From the NCBI GenBank assembly GCA_022599995.1, contig JAHZLG010000257.1:1-5595 (forward strand): a stretch of DNA of 5,595 bases, given 5' to 3'. The notes under the pieces are model-generated. The model was not told the DNA's origin, searched no databases, and worked only from the letters and a program-made list of their open reading frames with translations. A program made the position numbers and the translations under genes. Each line of letters opens with the position of its first letter. The first letter of the stretch is position 1. Source of the stretch: Alphaproteobacteria bacterium (GTDB taxonomy: Bacteria > Pseudomonadota > Alphaproteobacteria > CBDBCS01 > JAHZLG01). This document shows, piece by piece, positions 1-5,095 of the stretch.

Positions 1-2
1 CC

Positions 3-485
3 GAATCAGAAATCACCCTCAAGGTGACGGGGCACCAATGGTATTGGTCATATGAGTACGTGGAGGATAACCTGGAATTCGATGCGAACCTGATCCCCGA
101 AGAAGAGCTGAACGATGCCCAGTTGCGCCTGATGACGACGGACAATCCCGTCTATCTGCCCGTAGGGAAAAACATTCGGATTCAGACCATCGCAAGTGAT
201 GTGTTACATTCGTGGTCGGTGCCCTCGCTTGGGGTGAAGATGGATAGCGTCCCCGGACGCCTGAACGAGGTCTGGACACATATCAACGAACCCGGAACCT
301 ACTATGGCTTTTGCTCGGAGCTCTGTGGGGTTCGTCACGCTTACATGCCGATCATGATTGTCGCCGTCCCCGAGAACGAGTATAATCGGTGGCTGAGTCG
401 CGCCAAATCCGAATTCGCCAAAACGGGCACGATCCCGAAACTGCAAGACGACGAGACCGCCGCACAACTGGCCTCGACCCGCTAG
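3..485 (+). CDS. coxB: Cytochrome c oxidase subunit II (CuA subunit), 3' part
   Basis: This is the C-terminal 160 residues of subunit II of aa3-type cytochrome c oxidase, the periplasmic cupredoxin domain that takes electrons from cytochrome c through the binuclear CuA centre. The frame is open to the left edge from base 3, so the GTG at 24 is an internal Val (KVTGHQWYWSYEY is a family motif) and the N-terminal signal and membrane hairpin lie outside the window. The full CuA ligand set is visible: His in DVLHSW (fragment residue 69) and CSELCGVRHAYMPI with Cys104, Glu106, Cys108, His112 and Met115. The aromatic WYW stretch thought to pass electrons to subunit I is intact. The C-terminal tail of about 35 residues after MIVAVPE is ordinary. 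The TAG stop at 483-485 is also the first three bases of the tandem array that follows. Identification is secure; only the truncation limits it. Confidence 0.97.
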   Translation, partial: ESEITLKVTGHQWYWSYEYVEDNLEFDANLIPEEELNDAQLRLMTTDNPVYLPVGKNIRIQTIASDVLHSWSVPSLGVKMDSVPGRLNEVWTHINEPGTYYGFCSELCGVRHAYMPIMIVAVPENEYNRWLSRAKSEFAKTGTIPKLQDDETAAQLASTR

Positions 486-908
486 GGTGGTCTCTCCACT
501 TTGTCCCGGTAGGGTCGCCTCACTACTTTTCCCGGTAGGGTCGCCCTTCCATTTTGCCCGCAGAGTCGCCTCTTCACTTTGCCCGCAGAGTCGCCTCTTC
601 ACTTTGCCCGCAGGGTGGTCTCTTCACTTTGCCCGCAGGGTCGCCCTTCCATTTTGCCCGCAGGGTGGTCTCTTCACTTTGCCCGCAGGGTGGTCTCTTC
701 ACTTTGCCCGCAGGGTCGCCCTTCCATTTTGCCCGCAGGGTGGTCTCTTCACTTTGCCCCGGTAGGGTGGTCTCTTCACTTTGCCCCGGTAGGGTCGCCT
801 CACTACTTTTCCCGGTAGGGTCGCCCCTCCACTTTGCCGCATCTTTCCACTTTGCCCGCAGGGTGGTCTCTTCACTTTGCCCGCAGGGTGGTCTCTTCAC
901 TTTTCCGG
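483..908. repeat. Minisatellite: about 17 tandem units of 24-27 bp
   Basis: Head-to-tail units begin (T/C)AGGGT and end in GCCCG or CCCGG. Unit starts are about 483, 510, 536, 561, 586, 611, 636, 661, 686, 711, 736, 763, 790, 816, 840 (degenerate, 19 bp), 859 and 884. Three subtypes are visible: type A with GGTGGTCTCTTCACTTTG, type B with GGTCGCCCTTCCATTTTG and type C with GGTCGCCTCACTACTTTT. The common period, 25 bp, is not a multiple of three, and the unit lacks stops in several frames. That explains the open frames on both strands here, which I do not regard as genes. The + strand is pyrimidine-rich and poor in A. There are no unique spacers, so this is not CRISPR. Function is unknown; slippage or unequal recombination is the likely origin. 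Confidence 0.95.
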
Positions 909-1160
909 TAGACTGCTCCTGCAATAGCCGCAATGAGGTTGTCCCGCAATGAGGTTGCCCCGCAATCGACGTTGCTTGACGACACCCCGAGCAAGACCAA
1001 ACCCCTTCTCTCCTGACAGCAGATTCCTGCTATCCCCCCAACCCCGACAATGGTAAAGCGTTCTTCGGCTGCGAATGTGATCATCACCGCACAAGGAAGA
1101 GCAACCAGATCGACCATATCCTTTCTGTATCAAGGCTTGAAAGGGCTTGAAGACTGAACC
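909..1160. other. Rest of coxB-coxA gap, no gene seen
   Basis: After the minisatellite, this 252-bp stretch holds the 16-bp x3 repeat (928-975, listed separately), a small perfect hairpin at 1018-1031 (AGCAG-ATTC-CTGCT) and a 10-bp tandem duplication just before coxA (AAGGCTTGAA at 1132-1141, AGGGCTTGAA at 1142-1151). A TTGACG at 976-981 resembles a -35 box but has no credible -10 at 16-18 bp. No clear Shine-Dalgarno sequence precedes the coxA ATG. I see no convincing gene on either strand; the long minus-strand open frame here is a continuation of a shadow of coxA. Confidence 0.6.
928..975. repeat. 16-bp tandem repeat, three copies
   Basis: Copies are CCGCAATGAGGTTGTC (928-943), CCGCAATGAGGTTGCC (944-959) and CCGCAATCGACGTTGC (960-975). 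The first two differ at one base and the third is more diverged. The sequence is unrelated to the 24-27-bp array that ends 20 bp upstream, so it looks like an independent expansion in the same gap. Confidence 0.85.
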
Positions 1161-2807
1161 ATGGCAACCGATACCGCAGCATTTCCTGATACCTCGCATG
1201 GTGGGCATGCCGACGACCATAGTGCCGCCCACGCGGATCACCGGCCGACGGGCTTCAAACGATGGTTGTACTCGACCAATCACAAGGACATTGGCACAAT
1301 GTACCTTATCTTTTCCGTGGTGGCGGGACTGATTGGTGGGTTGCTCTCGGTCTATATGCGACTGGAGTTGCAGGAACCCGGTGTGCAGTACCTGCTCACA
1401 GGCGGCGAACCAGATGGGCAGCTGTGGAATGTGATTATCACGGCACACGGGCTGATCATGATCTTCTTTGTGGTGATGCCAGCCCTGATTGGTGGGTTCG
1501 GCAATTGGTTTGTGCCCCTCATGATTGGGGCACCCGACATGGCGTTTCCGCGCATGAACAATATCAGCTTTTGGCTGTTGATCCCTGCCTTTGCCCTGCT
1601 GTTGCTCTCGACGCTGGTTGGCAGCGGTGCCGGCACCGGGTGGACGATCTACCCCCCGCTCTCGGGGATAGTTGGGCATGCGGATGCCTCAGTGGACTTG
1701 GCGATTTTTGCCCTGCATCTGGCAGGGGCATCCTCGATCTTGGGGGCGGTGAATTTCATCACCACCATTCTCAACATGCGCACCCCCGGCATGACACTGC
1801 ATAAGATGCCGCTGTTTGTCTGGGCAATGCTGATCACGGCGTTGTTGTTGCTCTTGTCACTGCCCGTGCTGGGTGGGGCGATTACCATGTTGCTGACCGA
1901 CCGCAATTTCGGCACCTCGTTCTTTGTCCCCGATGGCGGAGGCGACCCCCTGCTGTTTCAACACCTGTTCTGGTTCTTTGGGCACCCCGAGGTGTACATT
2001 ATGATCCTGCCCGGGTTTGGCATCGTGAGTCATATTGTGTCGACCTTTTCGAAGAAGCCGGTGTTTGGCTATCTCGGCATGGCCTATGCGATGGTCTCGA
2101 TTGGCTTTGTCGGCTTCATCGTCTGGGCGCATCACATGTTCACCGTCGGGTTGGACGTCGACACCCAAGCCTATTTCACCGCCGCCACAATGGTGATCGC
2201 CGTGCCGACCGGCGTTAAAATCTTCAGCTGGATTGCCACTATGTGGGGCGGGTCTATTCGATTCTCAGTGCCGATGCTGTGGGCTTTGGGCTTCATCTTC
2301 CTGTTCACCGCAGGCGGGGTGACCGGCGTCGTGCTGGCCAATGCTGGCGTCGACTATCAGTTGCACGATACTTATTATGTGGTTGCCCACTTCCACTATG
2401 TCTTGAGTCTGGGCGCACTGTTCTCCATCTTTGCTGGCATCTATTACTGGTTCGGCAAAATGTCTGGACGCGAGATTCCCGAGTGGGCCGGCAAATTGCA
2501 CTTCTGGACGACATTTGTCGGGGTCAACCTGACCTTTTTCCCGATGCACTTTCTGGGACTTGCGGGCATGCCGCGGCGGTATATTGACTATGCCGACGCC
2601 TTTGCGGGATGGAATTATGTTGCCTCGGTTGGATCGTATATCAGCTTTGCCTCGACCTTGTTCTTTGTTGGCATGGTGTGGTGGACACTGACAGCTGGCC
2701 GTCGGGTGGCAGCCAATCCTTGGGGCGTTGGCGCAACAACCCTCGAGTGGACCGTGTCGTCACCGCCGCCCTTCCATACGTTCAACGAATTGCCTCGGGT
2801 TCGCTAG
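1161..2807 (+). CDS. coxA: Cytochrome c oxidase subunit I, aa3-type
   Basis: Subunit I (548 aa) is the catalytic, proton-pumping core of complex IV in the cytoplasmic membrane. It reduces O2 to water at the heme a3-CuB site. Heme a ligands are His96 (AHGLIM) and His412; His410 binds heme a3 (AHFHYV). CuB ligands are His275, His324 and His325, and Tyr279 is the residue expected to crosslink to His275. Glu277 (GHPEVY) ends the D-channel, which starts near Asp126 with Asn115, Asn133 and Asn134; Lys353 (PTGVKIF) marks the K-channel. Together these indicate an A1-type oxidase. The propionate-region arginine pair is at 472-473 (PRRYIDY). Length and 12-helix hydrophobicity are normal. The soluble N-terminus carries five His and several Asp residues before GFKRWLYSTNHKDIGTMY, a style common in Alphaproteobacteria. 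ATG 1161 is the only sensible start, although no strong ribosome-binding site precedes it. The gene is 675 bp after coxB, an unusually large gap. Confidence 0.99.
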   Translation: MATDTAAFPDTSHGGHADDHSAAHADHRPTGFKRWLYSTNHKDIGTMYLIFSVVAGLIGGLLSVYMRLELQEPGVQYLLTGGEPDGQLWNVIITAHGLIMIFFVVMPALIGGFGNWFVPLMIGAPDMAFPRMNNISFWLLIPAFALLLLSTLVGSGAGTGWTIYPPLSGIVGHADASVDLAIFALHLAGASSILGAVNFITTILNMRTPGMTLHKMPLFVWAMLITALLLLLSLPVLGGAITMLLTDRNFGTSFFVPDGGGDPLLFQHLFWFFGHPEVYIMILPGFGIVSHIVSTFSKKPVFGYLGMAYAMVSIGFVGFIVWAHHMFTVGLDVDTQAYFTAATMVIAVPTGVKIFSWIATMWGGSIRFSVPMLWALGFIFLFTAGGVTGVVLANAGVDYQLHDTYYVVAHFHYVLSLGALFSIFAGIYYWFGKMSGREIPEWAGKLHFWTTFVGVNLTFFPMHFLGLAGMPRRYIDYADAFAGWNYVASVGSYISFASTLFFVGMVWWTLTAGRRVAANPWGVGATTLEWTVSSPPPFHTFNELPRVR

Positions 2808-2820
2808 AAGACAACATCCG

Positions 2821-2850
2821 CACCCCTCCCCACCCCTCCCCTCCCCTTCC
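2821..2850. other. C-rich tract; perfect G-quadruplex motif on the minus strand
   Basis: Five CCCC runs (2823-2826, 2828-2831, 2833-2836, 2838-2841, 2843-2846) are separated by single bases, so the minus strand reads as five GGGG runs with one-base loops, a textbook stable G-quadruplex pattern. The same 30 bases contain no G and 23 C on the + strand, so the transcript would be a C-rich, G-poor segment of the kind Rho can load on. Part of it is an exact 10-bp tandem duplication (CACCCCTCCC at 2821-2830 and 2831-2840). It lies 13 bp after the coxA stop. The motif is directly visible; folding and any effect on expression are inference. Confidence 0.8.
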
Positions 2851-2851
2851 G

Positions 2852-2889
2852 CGCCATCGGTTAGCCCCTCCCCGCCATCGGTTTCCCCT
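2852..2889. repeat. 21-bp-period direct repeat before ctaB
   Basis: CGCCATCGGTT occurs at 2852-2862 and again at 2873-2883, each followed by a C-rich stretch ending in CCCCT (2865-2869 and 2885-2889). The second copy runs into the hairpin at 2883-2900. It is a two-copy repeat unrelated to the other arrays in the window. Confidence 0.75.
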
Positions 2890-2900
2890 GTCGCGGGGAA
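2883..2900 (+). promoter_or_regulatory. Hairpin next to the ctaB start region
   Basis: TTCCCC (2883-2888) pairs perfectly with GGGGAA (2895-2900) around the six-base loop TGTCGC. The right arm contains GGGGA (2895-2899), the best Shine-Dalgarno-like sequence near ctaB, placed seven bases before a possible GTG start at 2907. If that start is used, the hairpin would hide the ribosome-binding site. If translation starts at ATG 2937, it is only a leader structure. The pairing is seen; the regulatory role is inferred. Confidence 0.35.
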
Positions 2901-2936
2901 TATGGCGTGTTTGCCCGATTCCCGGCAGTAACACCG

Positions 2937-3914
2937 ATGAAGCCGAAACCCATGTCGTCTCCTGTCATTCCCGATGCCGCTGCGCGTGAAACCCCCGCAG
3001 CCCCGGACTCGTTGCGGCCCTATGTGACGCTTTTGAAGCCGCGCATCATGGGGCTGGTCGTCTTTACGGGATTGCTCGGCATTGTCATGGCACCCGATGC
3101 CATCCATCCCGTGTTGGGTATTGTGGTGATCTTGTGCATTGCCGCCTCGGCAGGAGGGGCTGCGGCCATGAACATGTGGTATGACCGCGATATTGATGCG
3201 GTCATGGAGCGCACAAAACACCGTCCGATTCCCAGTGGCGTGGTCCCCGCATCAAGTGCCCTTGCCATGGCGGTTGTCCTGATCGGGGGCTCTGCCGCGA
3301 TGCTCGGGCTTTATGTGTCGTGGAGTGCCGCGGGGTTGCTGTTGTTCTCGGCGCTGTTCTACGGGTGGTTTTATACCATGGTGCTGAAACGCCGCACCGC
3401 CCAAAACATTGTGATCGGCGGCGCTGCCGGGGCATTTCCTCCCGTTATTGCGTGGCTCGCGGTCACAGGAGACATCACCCTGTTTCCGTTGGTGCTGTTT
3501 GCCATCGTCTTCTTGTGGACGCCAATTCATTTTTGGGCCCTCGCCATTTACTGCAAAGACGACTACGCCCTCGCCAATGTGCCGATGTATCCTAATGTGT
3601 ACGGGAACAGGCGCACCGTGCGTGCGATGACCGCCTATGGCATCGCGACGGTGGTGGCCACCTTGATCCCCCCCCTGCTTGCCCCCTCACTAGGGGTGAT
3701 CTACTTGGGATTGGCAATCCTTGCCAATGCGCACTTGCTCCGCCTCACGGCAAGGCTGTGGCGCGCAATGGCGCAGGACGCCACCCCCGATCACCCAGCC
3801 CCGGCAACGATTCACGCGGCGCGTAAGCTGTTCTTGTTCACGATTTCCTATCTGTTCATTGTGCTGTTTGCGATGATGCTGGATCACCAACTTGCCCTCG
3901 GCGCGTGGATATAG
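2937..3914 (+). CDS. ctaB: Protoheme IX farnesyltransferase (heme o synthase)
   Basis: CtaB/CyoE, a UbiA-family membrane prenyltransferase, transfers a farnesyl group to heme b to make heme o, the first step towards the heme a used by CoxA. From ATG 2937 it has 325 residues, normal for the family. LLKPRIM precedes the first helices. The first Asp-rich motif is NMWYDRDID (79-87, Asp83/85/87), followed by ERTKHRPIPSG; the second is YCKDDYA (Asp208, Asp209), next to VPMYPNVYG. About eight or nine hydrophobic helices follow from about residue 38 to the end. One oddity is TPIHFW (195-200), where the family usually has TPPHFW. The start is uncertain: GTG 2907 has a GGGGA seven bases upstream (335 aa) and ATG 2952 is also possible (320 aa). 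I chose 2937 because the other genes here use ATG without a clear ribosome-binding site. The family call is firm. Confidence 0.97.
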   Translation: MKPKPMSSPVIPDAAARETPAAPDSLRPYVTLLKPRIMGLVVFTGLLGIVMAPDAIHPVLGIVVILCIAASAGGAAAMNMWYDRDIDAVMERTKHRPIPSGVVPASSALAMAVVLIGGSAAMLGLYVSWSAAGLLLFSALFYGWFYTMVLKRRTAQNIVIGGAAGAFPPVIAWLAVTGDITLFPLVLFAIVFLWTPIHFWALAIYCKDDYALANVPMYPNVYGNRRTVRAMTAYGIATVVATLIPPLLAPSLGVIYLGLAILANAHLLRLTARLWRAMAQDATPDHPAPATIHAARKLFLFTISYLFIVLFAMMLDHQLALGAWI

Positions 3915-3930
3915 CTTTCCCGCGCGTTTG

Positions 3931-3968
3931 GGCACGCGTTGACCCCTGCGCTGAGGCACGCGTTGACC
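3931..3968. repeat. 14-bp direct repeat, 24-bp period, after ctaB
   Basis: GGCACGCGTTGACC is present exactly at 3931-3944 and 3955-3968. Each copy contains the palindrome ACGCGT. In addition CGCGT (3923-3927) can pair with ACGCG (3934-3938) in the first copy, giving a small GC-rich hairpin 9 bp after the ctaB stop. There is no T-tract, so it is not a standard intrinsic terminator. Confidence 0.8.
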
Positions 3969-3997
3969 GTATTTCCCCATACCCGCCCCGTGCGAAA

Positions 3998-4138
3998 ATG
4001 ACCAAACACATGAAAAAATACCGCTCCGATGTGCACGCGCGCACTGCGAAAAAGAACAAGGTCGTGCTCGCCATTCTGGTCTGCTTGATTGTCCTGTTCT
4101 TTTTGTCCTCGATCGTGCGGATGGGCGGGTTTAGCTAA
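3998..4138 (+). CDS. Small CoxF-like single-pass membrane protein
   Basis: This 46-residue protein has a basic N-terminus (KKYRSDVHARTAKKNK) that should stay in the cytoplasm, one hydrophobic helix at about 22-40 (VVLAILVCLIVLFFLSSIV) and a short RMGG-containing end. Many Alphaproteobacteria have a peptide of this size and shape between ctaB and ctaG, often annotated CoxF or hypothetical, and presumed to help oxidase assembly or stability; its biochemical role is not something I can read here. I chose ATG 3998 because an upstream ATG at 3905 would overlap the end of ctaB, run through the 24-bp-period repeat and add 31 residues unlike this family. ATG 4010 is a second possible start (42 aa). 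It is separated by 83 bp from ctaB and by 89 bp from ctaG; I see no repeat in the latter gap. The gene is likely real, its name tentative. Confidence 0.8.
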   Translation: MTKHMKKYRSDVHARTAKKNKVVLAILVCLIVLFFLSSIVRMGGFS

Positions 4139-4227
4139 ACTTTCCTTCTCCCTCCCAATCGGTCGTCGCGTGCGGCACTTCCAACCCGCGCCGGCGTCTG
4201 CCACCAAATCACGACACGAATAGCAAG

Positions 4228-4917
4228 ATGCAAAGCGTTTCCCCCAATAACCGCGTGGCATGGATGCTCGTCATCCTTGTTGTCGCAATGATCGGTTTGA
4301 GCTTCGCCTCGGTGCCCCTGTACCGCTGGTTTTGCCAAGTGACAGGCTATGGCGGCACATTCAACGAAACCTATAGCCAAAAAGAATATGCCGACCCGAG
4401 CCCAACCGTGCCCGTTGGACAAGAGCAAACCTATACAGTCCTGTTCGATGCGAACATTGACAACAATCTGCCGTGGGATTTCGCCCCGGAGAAACGGTCG
4501 GTTACCGTCACAAACGGCGAGACCGTGAGTGCCTTCTACATCGCCACGAACAATTCAGCGAAGCCAATCACAAGCACGGCGGTGTTCAACCTGACCCCGC
4601 ACAAGGTCGCGGCTTACGTCGAGAAATTCGAGTGCTTCTGCTTTACCGAGCAAACCCTGATGCCCGGCGAAACACAGCGTATGGGTGTTGTGTTTCGCGT
4701 CTCACCGCACCTGCTTGGTGATCCCAATGCCCGTGAGGTGACGACGATTACCTTTTCTTACACGATGTTCCGCGGTGATGATCCCGCCGCGCCCGCAGGA
4801 CACACCCTCGAGGATCACACCCACCAAACCGACAGTCCCTCCCACGAGACGGAGGAGGCCGAGGACATTATGTTCAACAACGACCATAATGCCGACCGTG
4901 CCGATGGCTCTACATGA
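4228..4917 (+). CDS. ctaG: Cytochrome c oxidase assembly protein CtaG (Cox11 family)
   Basis: Cox11-type copper chaperone (229 aa) that delivers copper to the CuB site of subunit I on the periplasmic side. It has a short cytoplasmic N-terminus, one membrane helix at about 10-31, then the family motif PLYRWFCQVTGYGGT with the conserved Cys36. A periplasmic beta domain follows, with LFDANIDNNLPWDFAP and the copper motif CFCF (Cys136, Cys138) in CFCFTEQTLMPGE. Two things differ from the usual family pattern: MGVVFRVSP (152-160) replaces the common MPVVFFVDP, and about 47 residues follow the last beta strand (ITFSYTMF, ending near 181), where most relatives stop within some 10-15 residues. This tail is acidic and contains five His (192, 197, 199, 206, 220). 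ATG 4228 starts just before the helix and no clear ribosome-binding site is visible. Position before coxC is standard for Alphaproteobacteria. Confidence 0.96.
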   Translation: MQSVSPNNRVAWMLVILVVAMIGLSFASVPLYRWFCQVTGYGGTFNETYSQKEYADPSPTVPVGQEQTYTVLFDANIDNNLPWDFAPEKRSVTVTNGETVSAFYIATNNSAKPITSTAVFNLTPHKVAAYVEKFECFCFTEQTLMPGETQRMGVVFRVSPHLLGDPNAREVTTITFSYTMFRGDDPAAPAGHTLEDHTHQTDSPSHETEEAEDIMFNNDHNADRADGST

Positions 4918-4935
4918 ACCGCCCTATCCGTTTCC

Positions 4936-5095
4936 CGTGACACGTTTTTTCACTGCCTAGGGTGACACGGTGCGGCGGTGTCCTGTGCCACGTTTTTTCA
5001 ATGCCTCGTGTGACACGGTGCGGCGGTGTCCTGTGCCACGTATTTTCACTGCCTCGCGTGACACGGTGCGGCGGTGTTCTGCAACACGATTTTGC
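4936..5095. repeat. 48-bp-period tandem array, about 3.3 copies
   Basis: GTGACACGGTGCGGCGGTGT begins at 4962, 5010 and 5058, giving an exact 48-bp period. Each unit continues with CCTGTGCCACG and a T-rich stretch, then CACTGCCTCG or a variant. A half copy (CGTGACACGTTTTTTCACTG) precedes the first full unit from about 4936, and the last copy decays after about 5080. Because 48 is a multiple of three, one frame reads as a repeated 16-residue peptide (DTVRRCPVPRFFTAS-like). I treat this as an accident of the repeat, since it has no recognisable domain and lies in a gap between two oxidase genes. Confidence 0.92.
4962..4998 (+). terminator. Possible weak terminator-like hairpin within the 48-bp repeat
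   Basis: GTGACACGG (4962-4970) can pair with CCTGTGCCAC (4982-4991): eight base pairs with one A-C mismatch and one bulged T, around an 11-base loop. One G and then six T (4993-4998) follow. The next unit repeats it at 5010-5039 with TATTTT (5041-5046). The stem is imperfect and the operon continues into coxC, so at most partial termination or 3'-end trimming is likely. Confidence 0.35.

Noticed and set aside
24..26. GTG as the start of coxB
   Set aside because: The frame is open upstream and residues before it (ESEITLK) fit the conserved subunit II sequence, so the GTG codes for an internal Val.
611..635. Conserved RNA hairpin within each 25-bp unit (GGGTGG with TTGCCC)
   Set aside because: It needs three G-U wobbles in type A units and breaks in type B and C units without compensating changes.
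483..908. CRISPR array
   Set aside because: Units are directly adjacent with no unique spacers, and no cas genes are present.
487..952. Several open frames on both strands through the 25-bp array, coding for repetitive peptides
   Set aside because: They arise because the repeat unit lacks stops and its period is not a multiple of three, so every frame shows the same permuted peptide. No domain, no start signal, and they overlap the coxB end.
976..1004. TTGACG as a -35 box for a coxA promoter
   Set aside because: No -10-like sequence occurs at 16-18 bp (the region is A- and C-rich, AAACCCC).
897..1679. 260-codon minus-strand open frame
   Set aside because: It is antisense to coxA, whose catalytic residues are all intact, and its translation is low-complexity charged sequence with no recognisable domain.
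1262..1804. 180-codon plus-strand open frame inside coxA
   Set aside because: Out-of-frame shadow of coxA; a Cys/Trp/Arg-rich product typical of frame-shifted membrane-protein codons.
3905..3997. Upstream ATG extension of the small CoxF-like gene
   Set aside because: It would overlap the ctaB end, run through the 24-bp-period repeat and add 31 residues unlike the short membrane peptides usually found here.
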